A stretch of DNA of 64,000 nucleotides from Nitrobacter sp051912485 (GCF_051912485.1 NZ_CP196822.1:3658001-3722000), one strand, 5' to 3'. Shown: positions 45,523 to 54,203, numbered from the stretch's first letter. Notes: generated by a model not told the origin, from the letters alone. Numbers and translations: made by a program.

Positions 45523-46383
45523 ATGTCCAAAAGCCTGATCGACCTGATCTCGATCCTCAATCTGGAGCCGATCGAGGAAAACCTGTTTCGCGGCAACAGC
45601 CCGAAGACGAGCTGGCAGCGGGTGTTCGGCGGGCAGGTGATCGGACAGGCGATGATGGCGGCCTGCCGCACCGTCGAAGGCCGCCTGCCGCACTCGCTGC
45701 ATTGCTACTTCATCCTGCCCGGCGACCCGGCCATCCCGATCATCTACCAGGTGGAACGGCTGCGTGACGGCAAGAGCTATTCGACGCGGCGTGTCACCGC
45801 GATCCAGCACGGCCACGCCATCTTCTCGATCATGGTGTCGTTCCACGCGGAAGAGGAAGGCGCCTTCGATCATCAGGACAGGATGCCCGACGTGCCGCCG
45901 CCGGACAGGCTCTCGCCCGAGGAATTCGCCAAGCAGCCGATGTTCAAGGAGATGCCGGAGTTCATCCGCCGCTACTATGAATCGGACCCGCCGATCGAAG
46001 TGCGCCCGGTCGAACTCAACCGCTACCTCGGCGAGAGGATCGACGACGGCCGCGTCCATGTCTGGATTCGCACTGCGGCGAAGCTGCCTGACGATCCGGC
46101 GCTGCACATGTGCGCGCTGGCCTATGCGTCGGACTTCGCGCTATTGGATGCGGTGATGGCGCGCTACGGCCGCACCTTGTTCGACAAGCACATGGTGGCG
46201 GCCTCACTCGACCACGCCATGTGGTTTCACCGCCCATTTCGCGCCGACGAATGGCTGCTCTACGCGCAGGATTCACCGAGCGCCCAGAACGGACGCGGCC
46301 TCGCCCGCGGTCTGATCTTTAGGCAGGACGGCACACTGGTCGCCTCTGTGGCGCAGGAAGGCTCGGTGCGCGAGCGGCGCTAG
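45523..46383 (+). CDS. tesB: Acyl-CoA thioesterase II (TesB)
   Basis: Double hot-dog-fold thioesterase hydrolysing acyl-CoA. LIDLISILNLEPIEENLFRG at the N terminus, WQRVFGGQVIGQAMMAACRT, PLLHCYF-like RLPHSLHCYFILPGD, and SLDHAMWFHRPFRADEWLLY near the C terminus, with AQNGRGLARGLIFRQDG, holding the catalytic Asp/Thr(Ser)/Gln. Length 286 aa. Its stop overlaps by four bases the stop of the convergent GYF_2-domain gene. Confidence 0.93.
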   Translation: MSKSLIDLISILNLEPIEENLFRGNSPKTSWQRVFGGQVIGQAMMAACRTVEGRLPHSLHCYFILPGDPAIPIIYQVERLRDGKSYSTRRVTAIQHGHAIFSIMVSFHAEEEGAFDHQDRMPDVPPPDRLSPEEFAKQPMFKEMPEFIRRYYESDPPIEVRPVELNRYLGERIDDGRVHVWIRTAAKLPDDPALHMCALAYASDFALLDAVMARYGRTLFDKHMVAASLDHAMWFHRPFRADEWLLYAQDSPSAQNGRGLARGLIFRQDGTLVASVAQEGSVRERR

Positions 46384-47261
46384 GCCGCCCGCGGCGCCAG
46401 CTCGATCTGCGAGACGTACCAGCGGGCGAACCAGCCGAGCATCCACGGGATCGGGATGATAAAGGCGCAGCCGATTGCGAACACCAGCGTCCGCCATAAC
46501 ACCTCGAGGCCGCTGGCATTGAAGAGGATCTCGCGCCGGGTGCCGTCGATGTTGCGGAACATCCAGCGCGTCATCGCCGTCGTGACCCATGCCCAGCCGA
46601 TGATGGTGATGAAAGAAACATTGAGCAGCACAAACCAGCCGACGTAATGCAGAGCGTCACCCTGGAATGACAGCCGAAGCGGCTGCCCGTTCGAGGTGAT
46701 ATTCGCCACGATCCATTTGACCGTCATCCACGACAAATAGGCCTGCGCCGGAATCAGGATGAGCCGGAGATAGGGAATTCCGCTGACGCCCGCGTAGGTA
46801 CACAGCGCGAGCAGCACGAACACCCACCAGATGTCCATCGGCTGGCCGCTAAAGCCCAGATTCGGCCGTTGCGGCACGCGCACCTGAGACGTGAACCATC
46901 CGTAGAAGCTCGTAGCTACCCACGGTGCCGGTACGACCAGCAGGAAGCCGATGACGAAGATCAGGCTGCGCCCGAGCAACTCCCAGATGCTGAAATCCGC
47001 CGACAGCGAAACGCCGGCACGGGCGCCGCCGCTCAGCGCCTCGCCCGGACGCGTGAACGCGGGCGGCGCCGGCGGAGCGGACGAGCCGCCGGACATAAGG
47101 CCCGGAATATCGCCAGCTCGTTGCCAGGCGGGCATGCCCTCTGTCCAGACGAAGGTGTCGGTCCTTACCGCGCCCCGAGCGATGAAATCCCGCAACTGGT
47201 CTTCGGAATACGGGCCTTGCTGGGTGTTTCCCGTGGCAAAAAACCACAAACGATTCGGCAT
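46380..47261 (-). CDS. GYF_2 (DUF4339) and DUF898-like membrane protein
   Basis: About 293 aa from ATG 47261. An N-terminal GYF_2 domain (LWFFATGNTQQGPYSEDQL, FVWTEGMPAWQRAGDIPGL) is followed by a Pro/Ala linker and a membrane region with about six hydrophobic segments, resembling DUF898 (YjgN): WVATSFYGWFTSQVRV, LRLSFQGDALHYVGWF and TRWMFRNIDGTRREILFNAS. Such proteins are widespread, function unknown. It is convergent with tesB. Confidence 0.8.
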   Translation of the reverse strand: MPNRLWFFATGNTQQGPYSEDQLRDFIARGAVRTDTFVWTEGMPAWQRAGDIPGLMSGGSSAPPAPPAFTRPGEALSGGARAGVSLSADFSIWELLGRSLIFVIGFLLVVPAPWVATSFYGWFTSQVRVPQRPNLGFSGQPMDIWWVFVLLALCTYAGVSGIPYLRLILIPAQAYLSWMTVKWIVANITSNGQPLRLSFQGDALHYVGWFVLLNVSFITIIGWAWVTTAMTRWMFRNIDGTRREILFNASGLEVLWRTLVFAIGCAFIIPIPWMLGWFARWYVSQIELAPRAA

Positions 47262-47497
47262 GCATGTCCCCAAAAGAATATGTCGGCCTGTGCGGCCGGA
47301 ACGGTCATTAGTCAGAATTAACAAGAGTGCGGTTCACGCAAAAAGTGGCCCTCGCAACGAGGTCTCCACGCTGTAATAATCCCCGCATGTTTTTCGTCCG
47401 GTCTGCAAGTTTTTTGTGCGATTTGCACGGAAAGGTGTCAGACTTGGTCGTGCGAATTCAGTTAAGACCGTATTGTCCATCGAGCGGATGAGCCACC

Positions 47498-47836
47498 ATG
47501 AAACTCGTCGTCGCCATTATCAAACCCTTCAAGCTTGAGGAAGTCCGCCAGGCGTTAACCGCGCTCGGCGTGCATGGCATGACCGTGACCGAGGTCAAGG
47601 GTTACGGTCGCCAGAAGGGGCATACCGAGGTCTATCGCGGCGCCGAATACGTCGTGAATTTCCTTCCCAAGTTGCGGATCGAGGTCGCGGTGGCGTCGGA
47701 GCTTGCGGACAAGACCGTCGAGGCGATCACCGCGGCTGCGCGCACCGGCCAGATCGGCGACGGCAAGATTTTCATGATGCCGATCGATCACGCCCTACGC
47801 ATCCGCACCGGCGAGACCGACAGCGACGCGCTGTGA
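47498..47836 (+). CDS. glnK: Nitrogen regulatory PII protein GlnK (copy 1)
   Basis: 112 aa PII trimer subunit that senses 2-oxoglutarate, ATP/ADP and (by uridylylation) glutamine, and plugs the AmtB channel under ammonium excess. The T-loop reads GYGRQKGHTEVYRGAEYVV, with the uridylylation Tyr51 in place, and the B-loop AARTGQIGDGKIF is intact. It is followed 113 bases later by an amtB. An imperfect promoter region precedes it, containing the inverted repeat GTGCGATTTGCAC (47416-47428); no consensus sigma-54 box was seen. Confidence 0.95.
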   Translation: MKLVVAIIKPFKLEEVRQALTALGVHGMTVTEVKGYGRQKGHTEVYRGAEYVVNFLPKLRIEVAVASELADKTVEAITAAARTGQIGDGKIFMMPIDHALRIRTGETDSDAL

Positions 47837-47946
47837 CGATGTTGAACTCGTTCCCCGGATGCCTAGTGCGCCGTTCTTTGCAGCTTGAAGAATGCCGCAC
47901 GGCGTTCGGGACTTGATTGAATGAGAGAAGCGAAGGCCGGGGAACG
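47831..47946. repeat. Extended intergenic repeat between glnK1 and amtB1
   Basis: GTTCCCCGGATGCC near 47849 pairs with CGGGGAACGAC near 47937-47949 at the ends of a larger imperfect fold containing TGCAGCTTGAAGAATGCCGC. The GTTCCCCGGA...CCGGGGAAC element is a common dispersed repeat in Bradyrhizobium-type genomes. It lies in the mRNA between glnK1 and amtB1. Confidence 0.6.
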
Positions 47947-47949
47947 ACA

Positions 47950-49263
47950 ATGGGGGCACTCTCGCGTTGGGCAGCACGCGCTGCGACGACGGTCTTTGCA
48001 ATCGCAATCTTCTCAATAGCCGCACCGGCCTTCGCGGCCAGCGCCGCTTCGACGGTGAGCGCGGCCGATACCGCATGGATGATCGTCGCCACAGCCTTCG
48101 TGCTGATGATGACGATCCCGGGGCTGGCGCTGTTCTATTCGGGCATGGTGCGCAAGAAAAACGTGCTGGCGACAATGGCGCAAAGTCTTGCGGCGGTCGC
48201 GATGATTTCGATTCTGTGGGTGGCGTTCGGTTACTCGCTGGCATTCACAGGCGACGGGCTGTGGCTCGGGTCGCCCGGTCGCATGTTTCTCGCCGGCATG
48301 AGCCTGGACGCCGTCAATCCTGCGGCAAAGACCATCCCCGAAGCGCTGTTCATGCTTTACCAGATGACCTTCGCGATCATCACCGTGGCGCTGGTGGCGG
48401 GCTCGGTGGCCGACCGGATGCGCTTCTCGGCCTATCTGCTGTTTTCGATCGGCTGGTTCATCTTTGTCTACATTCCGCTCGCGCACTGGGTGTGGGGCGG
48501 CGGCTTCCTCGGCGCAGCCGGCGTGCAGGATTTCGCCGGCGGCCTCGTGGTGCATCTCAGCGCCGGCGTGGGCGGCCTGGTCGCGGCGAAAGTCCTCGGT
48601 AGCCGTCACGGCTATGGTTCGGAGAATTTGTCGCCCTACGATTTGTCCCTGGCTGTGATGGGCACGGGACTTTTGTGGGTCGGCTGGTTCGGGTTCAACG
48701 GCGGCTCCGCGCTGGCTGCGAATTCGCGCGCGGTGATGGCGATCATCGCCACGCATCTCGCCGCCTGCGCCGGCGCGCTGACATGGGGCGCCGTCGAGTG
48801 GGCGACGCGGCGCAAGCCCTCCGTGCTCGGCATGATCTCGGGCGCGGTTGCGGGTCTCGGCACCATCACGCCGGCGTCCGGCTTTGTCACGCCCCTGCAA
48901 GGCATCGTTATCGGCATCGTTGCCGGACTGGTCTGCTACTGGGCCTGCACCAGCCTCAAGCATCGCTTCCGCTATGACGATTCGCTGGACGTGTTCGGCG
49001 TCCACGGCATCGGCGGATTGACCGGGACCCTGCTGCTCGGGGTGTTCGCGACCTCGTCGATCGGCGGCGTGCCCGGCCTGCTCGAAGGCAACCCGCGCCA
49101 GTTGCTGCTGCAGTTTTATGGCGTGGCCGTCACCCTGCTCTGGTCGGGCGCGATGACTTACGGTCTCCTCAAGCTGGTCGGCGCCTTCGTGTCCCTGCGG
49201 GTCTCCCGCGAGAGCGAGCTGGAAGGTCTCGACATTTCCCAGCACGGCGAGGCGCTGCAATAG
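47950..49263 (+). CDS. amtB: Ammonium transporter AmtB (copy 1)
   Basis: 437 aa, with a signal-like first segment (TTVFAIAIFSIAAPAFAASA) and eleven predicted membrane helices. Signature DTAWMIVATAFVLMMTIPGLALFY (read in parts), the twin-His site supplied by PLAHWVWGGGFLG and DVFGVHGIGG, and a C-terminal cytoplasmic tail ending EGLDISQHGEALQ. Paired with glnK1. The ATG at 47950 has GGGGAA upstream. Confidence 0.95.
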   Translation: MGALSRWAARAATTVFAIAIFSIAAPAFAASAASTVSAADTAWMIVATAFVLMMTIPGLALFYSGMVRKKNVLATMAQSLAAVAMISILWVAFGYSLAFTGDGLWLGSPGRMFLAGMSLDAVNPAAKTIPEALFMLYQMTFAIITVALVAGSVADRMRFSAYLLFSIGWFIFVYIPLAHWVWGGGFLGAAGVQDFAGGLVVHLSAGVGGLVAAKVLGSRHGYGSENLSPYDLSLAVMGTGLLWVGWFGFNGGSALAANSRAVMAIIATHLAACAGALTWGAVEWATRRKPSVLGMISGAVAGLGTITPASGFVTPLQGIVIGIVAGLVCYWACTSLKHRFRYDDSLDVFGVHGIGGLTGTLLLGVFATSSIGGVPGLLEGNPRQLLLQFYGVAVTLLWSGAMTYGLLKLVGAFVSLRVSRESELEGLDISQHGEALQ

Positions 49264-49292
49264 CCGCGTAAGGCTTCGATTCGCATTTTCCT

Positions 49293-49325
49293 GCCCGGTT
49301 CTGGGTTCAGAACCGGGCTTTTTTT
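49293..49325 (+). terminator. Intrinsic terminator after amtB1
   Basis: Perfect 11-bp stem GCCCGGTTCTG (49293-49303) / CAGAACCGGGC (49308-49318) with loop GGTT, followed by seven T. It ends the glnK1-amtB1 transcript and separates it from the second glnK-amtB pair. The stretch 49326-49525 beyond it holds no gene. Confidence 0.95.
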
Positions 49326-49525
49326 ATCTATATTGGCGTTTCAAACCTTTCGAGCATACTCTTGGTGCCCACTCCCTGAGCAAAATATACCGAAAGTCTG
49401 ATGCTGCCTCTCTTTTGAGCAGGCGTGGCCAGGCTTTAAGCGGCGCGCACCGCTTCCTTGCCGCACCGTTCGGCAGTCGAGAAAAAAACCTTGAATTTAT
49501 AAGCCGTTAGATAGTGCGGCCGGTT

Positions 49526-49541
49526 TGGCACGGCATTTGAA
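49526..49541 (+). promoter_or_regulatory. Sigma-54 (RpoN) promoter candidate for glnK2-amtB2
   Basis: TGGCACGGCATTTGAA matches the -24/-12 consensus TGGCACG-N4-TTGCW at all but one position (TTGAA for TTGCA). It lies about 106 bases upstream of glnK2. GlnK-amtB operons are classic NtrC/RpoN targets, so this site predicts nitrogen-limitation control. NtrC boxes were not clearly identified. Confidence 0.65.
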
Positions 49542-49646
49542 TTCCATGAGTCCGGCTGAGACCGCGTCGCGACCCTTCATCTCCTGCGTGGTGACTCAGC
49601 AGACCGCCCGGCATGTTGCAGCCGGGCCACCGGCGGGAGCCAGACC

Positions 49647-49985
49647 ATGAAAATCGTCATGGCGATCATCAAGCCATTCAAACTCGAAGAGGTCCGCGAT
49701 GCCCTGACCGCGATCGGCGTGCACGGTCTGACGGTGACGGAAGTCAAGGGATATGGCCGCCAGAAGGGCCATACGGAAATCTATCGCGGCGCCGAATACA
49801 CAGTGAGTTTCCTCCCGAAGATCAAGATCGAGGTCGCGGTCAATTCCGGCCAGGTCGACACCGTCATCGAAGCCATCGCCTCGACCGCGCAGACCGGCAG
49901 GATCGGCGACGGCAAGATCTTCGTCATCAATCTCGAACACGCGGTTCGCATCCGCACCGGCGAGCTCGATGCCGAGGCGATCTGA
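49647..49985 (+). CDS. glnK: Nitrogen regulatory PII protein GlnK (copy 2)
   Basis: 112 aa PII protein very similar to copy 1 (same length; Tyr51 in GHTEIYRGAEYTV, B-loop STAQTGRIGDGKIF). It differs mainly in a few conservative positions, so both are expected to be uridylylated. It is followed 37 bases later by a second amtB and preceded by a sigma-54-type promoter. One of the two copies probably acts as GlnB-like general regulator, but which cannot be told from the sequence. Confidence 0.95.
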   Translation: MKIVMAIIKPFKLEEVRDALTAIGVHGLTVTEVKGYGRQKGHTEIYRGAEYTVSFLPKIKIEVAVNSGQVDTVIEAIASTAQTGRIGDGKIFVINLEHAVRIRTGELDAEAI

Positions 49986-50022
49986 TCTTGCGCTCACCTT
50001 CCCTCAATCAGGAGTAAAGCAC

Positions 50023-51372
50023 ATGAGGTTCGAACGCCCGGCCCGCGCGGGACTGGCCATTGCGGCGATACTCGGCGCGGCCTGCGTTGTGGGATTTGCC
50101 GACACAGCACTTGCCCAGACCGCCGCAGCGACAGCCGCTGCCGTGACACCGCCGCCCAAACTCGATTCGGGCGACACCGCATGGATGCTGACCTCCACCG
50201 CACTCGTGTTGATGATGACGATCCCCGGCCTCGCGCTGTTCTACGGCGGCATGGTGCGCAAGAAGAACGTGCTCGCCACGGTGATGCAGAGTTTCGCCAT
50301 CACCTGCCTTGTCACTGTGCTGTGGATGGTGATCGGCTATAGCTGGGCGTTCACCGAAGGCACGAATTATCTCGGCGGCGTCTCGCGCATGCTGCTGATG
50401 GGCATGGGCACCGACTCCATCGCGGCCGCTGCGCCGACGGTCCCGGAATCGGTGTTCATGTGTTTTCAGATGACGTTCGCGATCATCACGCCGGCGCTGA
50501 TCTGCGGCGCGATCGCGGATCGCATGAAGTTCTCGGCGATGATGTGGTTCATGGGCCTGTGGTCACTGTTGGTCTATTCGCCGGTGGCGCACTGGGTATG
50601 GGGCGGCGGATTTCTCGGTGGTCTCGGCGTGCTCGATTTTGCCGGCGGCACCGTGGTTCATATCAACGCCGGTATCGCGGGCCTCGTCTGCGCGCTGGTG
50701 CTCGGCAGGCGCAAGGGCTACGGCAGCGAGAACATGGCGCCACATAATCTGGTGCTGACCGTGATCGGCGCGTCGCTCCTGTGGGTCGGCTGGTTCGGCT
50801 TCAACGCCGGTTCGGCTGTGACGGCGGGTGGACAGGCCGGCATGGCGATGGCGGTGACGCAGATCGCGACCGCGGCCGCGGCGCTGGCCTGGATGGCCGT
50901 CGAGTGGGGCCTGCGCGGCAAGCCGAGCGTACTCGGCATCTGCTCCGGCGCGGTCGCGGGTCTCGTCGCCATTACCCCGGCCTCGGGCTTCGTCGATCCG
51001 ACCGGCGCGCTGGTCATCGGCGCTGTTGCCGGCATCGGCTGCTACTGGGGCGCCACCGGCCTCAAGCACATGATGCGCTATGATGACAGCCTCGATGCCT
51101 TCGGGGTTCATGGCGTCGGCGGCATCATAGGCGCGCTGCTCACTGGCGTGTTCGCACGCACCGCGATCAACAAGGCGGGCACGGGTCTGATCGACGGCAA
51201 CGCCCATCAGGTGATTATTCAGATCTACGGCATCCTCGCCACCGTCATTTACGATGCCGTCGTCACGCTGATCATCCTGCTTGCCATCAAGGCGGTGATC
51301 GGTCTGCGCGTCAGCAGTGAGAACGAGCGCGAAGGTCTCGACATCACCCAACATGGTGAGGTGGTACAGTAA
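50023..51372 (+). CDS. amtB: Ammonium transporter AmtB (copy 2)
   Basis: 449 aa with a signal-like N terminus (AGLAIAAILGAACVVGFADTALA), DTAWMLTSTALVLMMTIPGL, twin-His motifs PVAHWVWGGGFLG and DAFGVHGVGG, and a tail ending EGLDITQHGEVVQ. AGGAG upstream supports ATG 50023. Differences from copy 1 are concentrated in loops and in helix 2-3 (VMQSFAITCLVTVLWMVIGY versus AQSLAAVAMISILWVAFGY). Confidence 0.95.
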   Translation: MRFERPARAGLAIAAILGAACVVGFADTALAQTAAATAAAVTPPPKLDSGDTAWMLTSTALVLMMTIPGLALFYGGMVRKKNVLATVMQSFAITCLVTVLWMVIGYSWAFTEGTNYLGGVSRMLLMGMGTDSIAAAAPTVPESVFMCFQMTFAIITPALICGAIADRMKFSAMMWFMGLWSLLVYSPVAHWVWGGGFLGGLGVLDFAGGTVVHINAGIAGLVCALVLGRRKGYGSENMAPHNLVLTVIGASLLWVGWFGFNAGSAVTAGGQAGMAMAVTQIATAAAALAWMAVEWGLRGKPSVLGICSGAVAGLVAITPASGFVDPTGALVIGAVAGIGCYWGATGLKHMMRYDDSLDAFGVHGVGGIIGALLTGVFARTAINKAGTGLIDGNAHQVIIQIYGILATVIYDAVVTLIILLAIKAVIGLRVSSENEREGLDITQHGEVVQ

Positions 51373-51505
51373 GGCGAGAATACGCTACGGCGCTTCGCGG
51401 GACGCCGCCACCGGCGACGTCAGGATGATGTCGCTTCCATTGAAAGAAGAGCCCTGTGCGGCGCTCGCTCCGTTCGTTTCGTCGAAACAAACGAAACGTG
51501 CATCC

Positions 51506-51703
51506 TCACTCGATTTTCCTCGCCTCTTCCGGCAGCATGATCGGAATGCCGTCGCGGATCGGGTAGGCCAATCTGGCCGAGCGCGAAATCAGTTCCTGTC
51601 GAGCGCCGTCGAATTCCAGCGGCCCCTTGGTCACTGGGCAGACCAGAATTTCCAGAAGCTTTGGATCGACGGTATCTTCGGAACGATCGGAGGCGATGGT
51701 CAT
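51506..51703 (-). CDS. YcaR/Trm112-like small protein (UPF0434)
   Basis: 65 aa from ATG 51703. Core DPKLLEILVCPVTKGPLEFD and ISRSARLAYPIRDGIPIMLP match the Trm112/UPF0434 family. The usual zinc-ligand cysteine pairs are missing except one Cys, as in many bacterial YcaR proteins. In E. coli the gene sits near lpxK/kdsB; here it neighbours a Lon-domain protein. Function unknown. Confidence 0.88.
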   Translation of the reverse strand: MTIASDRSEDTVDPKLLEILVCPVTKGPLEFDGARQELISRSARLAYPIRDGIPIMLPEEARKIE

Positions 51704-51767
51704 CTGTGGTCTCTTCGAATGATTGAACCGAGGCCGGTTCACATGTGTTACGGCGGCTTGGCTGGGA

Positions 51768-52442
51768 CTACTGCAATCCGGGGTCGCCGCTGGTGCGCTT
51801 TTTCGCGAGGTCCATTTCGGTGACGGCGATCAGAATTTCCGCGCGCGTTTTCAGATCAACAGCCTCCAGCATCGCCTGCTTCTCCGGTGGTCCGTAGGGC
51901 GACATCATTGCCAGCGCGTTGACCAGCGCTTCGTTCGGGGCGCTCTCGATGCCGCTCCAGTCCACCTTCAGGTCGTTGACCTTGAGAAAATCGGTCAGCA
52001 CCTCGAGCAGCCGTTTGCGATCGACGGCGTCCTCGCCCTTGCGAGCGGTCAGATCATCGGCATACGCGAAGAAATCCACCTTGCACTGGCGATAGGGCGT
52101 CAACACTGTCAGCTCTTCCACGACCTTGAAACGCGAGACGCCGGTGAGTTCGAGGATATAACGGCCGTCGCCGGATTCGGCGAACTGGGTGATGCGTCCG
52201 ACGCAGCCCACATGGAACAGCTCCGGCTTGTCCTCGCTTGCGGAATGGGCGAGGTCGGGCTGGATCATGCCGATCAGGCGATGACCGTCGCGGAACGCGT
52301 CGTCGACCATTGCAAGATAACGCATTTCGAAGATATTGAGCGGCATCTGCCCACGCGGCAGCAGCAGCGCGCCGGGCAGCGGAAATACCGGTATCACTTC
52401 GGGAAGGTCGCCGGGGCCGCGATAGTCGGCATTGATAGGCAT
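51768..52442 (-). CDS. Lon N-terminal (LonSB) domain protein
   Basis: 224 aa, only the substrate-binding N-terminal domain of the Lon protease family, without ATPase or peptidase. VIPVFPLPGALLLPRGQMPL, EMRYLAMVDDAFRDGHRLIG and GCVGRITQFAESGDGRYILE are typical. It lies 64 bases upstream of the Trm112-like gene, the usual alphaproteobacterial pairing. Role not established. Confidence 0.88.
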   Translation of the reverse strand: MPINADYRGPGDLPEVIPVFPLPGALLLPRGQMPLNIFEMRYLAMVDDAFRDGHRLIGMIQPDLAHSASEDKPELFHVGCVGRITQFAESGDGRYILELTGVSRFKVVEELTVLTPYRQCKVDFFAYADDLTARKGEDAVDRKRLLEVLTDFLKVNDLKVDWSGIESAPNEALVNALAMMSPYGPPEKQAMLEAVDLKTRAEILIAVTEMDLAKKRTSGDPGLQ

Positions 52443-52528
52443 GGGGCGGGTCCGGTTCTATCAAAGTTTCTACAGCTTCAAATCTGCGCGCACTCCGGCC
52501 GCAAAGCTCCGCTTCTGCGGCATCACGC

Positions 52529-52602
52529 TAGCGGTCCTTCGATTCTCATATTCGCAAGAAGGCGCACTGAAACGGGATGCGAAAGTTAGAAACGGATCAC
52601 TA
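52529..52602. repeat. Palindromic intergenic repeat, family D (copy 3)
   Basis: AGCGGTCCTTCGATTCT then CATATTCGC..., closed by GATGCGAAAGTTAGAAACGGATCACT. It matches the second hairpin of the unit at 7361-7432 (same AAACGGGATGCGAA core). Adjacent to a family C repeat. Confidence 0.75.
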
Positions 52603-52604
52603 TA

Positions 52605-52702
52605 GCGTTTTCGAGCGAAGTAGGTACCGGTTCGCGTGAAGAAAACGCGTCAAACAAAAACCCGGAGCCCCGCTTCTGATTCCATCAGAAGCGGAAAGGC
52701 TC
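52605..52702. repeat. Palindromic intergenic repeat, family C (copy 2)
   Basis: GCGTTTTCGAGCGAAG pairs with GTGAAGAAAACGC, then a spacer TCAAACAAAAACCCGG and the hairpin GCTTCTGATTCCATCAGAAGC (52672-52692). The TAG stop of the thioredoxin-TPR gene lies at its end. Confidence 0.85.
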
Positions 52703-53634
52703 TAGGAAAACAGGATCGTCGACAGTCGTTTGCGGCCCTCGACGGTGGCTTCGTCGGCGGCGCCCCACGCTTCAAAAAGCTGTATGAGCTGCTTGCGGGC
52801 GGCATCGTCGTTCCATTTACGGTCGCGTTTGACGATTTCGAGCAGGTGATCGGTGGCGTCGCTACGCTTGCCGCTGGCGTTCAGCGCGGTTGCGAGATCA
52901 AATCGCGCCTGATGATCGAGCGGGTCGGCCGCGACTTTCCCTTCGAGCTCGGCGACAGGGCCAAGCGAATTTGCCTGTTCGGCGAGGTCGATCATGGCCT
53001 GCACGGCTTTCACGGCCGCGTCGCCGCGCTTCGATTCCGGCACCAGCGCGAGCGTCTGCTTGGCTTTGTCGAGTGCGCCGGTGGTTGCATAGCAGCGCGC
53101 GAGACCTGCGATCGCCGGAAGATTGGCGGCATCGAAACCGAGAACCTCGGCATAGATCGAGGCTGCCGTTGCGTTATCGCCTTCGGCGAACGCAGCGTCC
53201 GCCTCTTTCAGGACTTCCTCGATATTCGGCGCCCCGGGCTCCGCCATGCCCTGCGTCAGCTTGTCGATGAAGGCCTTGATCTGGCTCTCGGGTGCAACGC
53301 CCGTAAAGTAGTCGACCGGTCGCCCGCCGGTAAAGGCAAAAACCGCCGGTATCGACTGGTTGCCGATCTGGGCCGCAAGCTGCTGAAAAATAGCAGGATG
53401 CTGGTCGATGTTCATCTTGGCCAGCTTGACCTTGCCGCCAGCGGCGAGCACGGCCTTTTCCAGGATCGGGGTGAGCTGGCGGCACTGTCCTGACCCCGGG
53501 GCCCAGAAATCGACCAGTACCGGCTGGTGCATCGATTCCTCGACCACGTCCTTCATGAAGGTCTGGGTCGTCGTCTCCCTGATAAGAACCGACGCCTGCG
53601 GTGGCGGCCCGCTGCCTTGCTCGATGATGGTCAC
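52702..53634 (-). CDS. Thioredoxin-TPR co-chaperone of the YbbN/CnoX type
   Basis: 310 aa from GTG 53634. N-terminal thioredoxin fold with PVLVDFWAPGSGQCRQLTPI: the redox site is SGQC rather than CxxC, as in the E. coli chaperedoxin YbbN (SxxC), so it is not a normal disulfide reductase. The rest is a TPR-like helical array (EEVLKEADAAFAEGDNATAA, LARCYATTGALDKAKQTLAL). Likely a holdase/co-chaperone; partners not visible. It is 259 bases upstream of the Lon-domain gene on the same strand. Confidence 0.87.
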   Translation of the reverse strand: MTIIEQGSGPPPQASVLIRETTTQTFMKDVVEESMHQPVLVDFWAPGSGQCRQLTPILEKAVLAAGGKVKLAKMNIDQHPAIFQQLAAQIGNQSIPAVFAFTGGRPVDYFTGVAPESQIKAFIDKLTQGMAEPGAPNIEEVLKEADAAFAEGDNATAASIYAEVLGFDAANLPAIAGLARCYATTGALDKAKQTLALVPESKRGDAAVKAVQAMIDLAEQANSLGPVAELEGKVAADPLDHQARFDLATALNASGKRSDATDHLLEIVKRDRKWNDDAARKQLIQLFEAWGAADEATVEGRKRLSTILFS

Positions 53635-53770
53635 ATGATCCTCGCCTGATGTCCCCGGGTGGGCCGTTTTACAACCGCCCACCCCTAATTGGTCCCTGCG
53701 TGGAAATTTTGCAATCGGCGGAATGGGGCCGCCGGGCCACTTCGCGCCCGGTCCCGAACAATATATCGGG

Positions 53771-53858
53771 CGTTTTCGAGCGGAGCGGGTATCGGTTCGC
53801 GCGAAGAAAACGCGTCAAATCAAAATTATAGGGTCTCGCTTCTGATTCCATCAGAAGC
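53771..53858. repeat. Palindromic intergenic repeat, family C (copy 3)
   Basis: CGTTTTCGAGCGGAGCGGGT, GGTTCGCGCGAAGAAAACG, TCAAATCAAAATTATAGG and the hairpin GCTTCTGATTCCATCAGAAGC (53838-53858), the same order as at 52605-52702. The remainder of the gene-free stretch 53635-54070 shows no gene. Confidence 0.85.
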
Positions 53859-54070
53859 CAGCAGGATTTCTGCCCTGTTTTCGAATTCCGTCGCGATAAG
53901 GGACCTCCACGGGATCGGATTGTCGGTCAGATTTCCGGTATTTGCAGCGCCCTTCAGGCGAAGGCCGTACTTAAGGGAATGAGCGTCACTATCTGGCTGT
54001 TGCATTCACAGGCCGCATTTGGCATAGGTCTGCGCTCTGGCGACCGGCAATCGGCCGCCTGATTTCGGAT

Positions 54071-54145
<75 letters not shown>

Positions 54146-54175
54146 ATTTTCCAGCATCCGCCCCCGAAACGGGTG

Positions 54176-54203
54176 GCAGAACATCCCTAAGAGCAGAACA
54201 TCC
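54176..54203. repeat. Direct repeat beside tRNA-Gly
   Basis: GCAGAACATCC occurs twice (54176-54186 and 54193-54203), separated by six bases, 31 bases after the tRNA. It could be a chance tandem or a remnant of an integration event; no integrase is nearby. Confidence 0.6.

Noticed and set aside
47416..47428. GTGC-N5-GCAC inverted repeat before glnK1 as an NtrC site
   Set aside because: The orientation is opposite to the NtrC consensus (GCAC...GTGC) and no sigma-54 box accompanies it.
51373..51505. Possible small gene between amtB2 and the Trm112-like gene
   Set aside because: Short convergent gap with no credible start and ribosome site.
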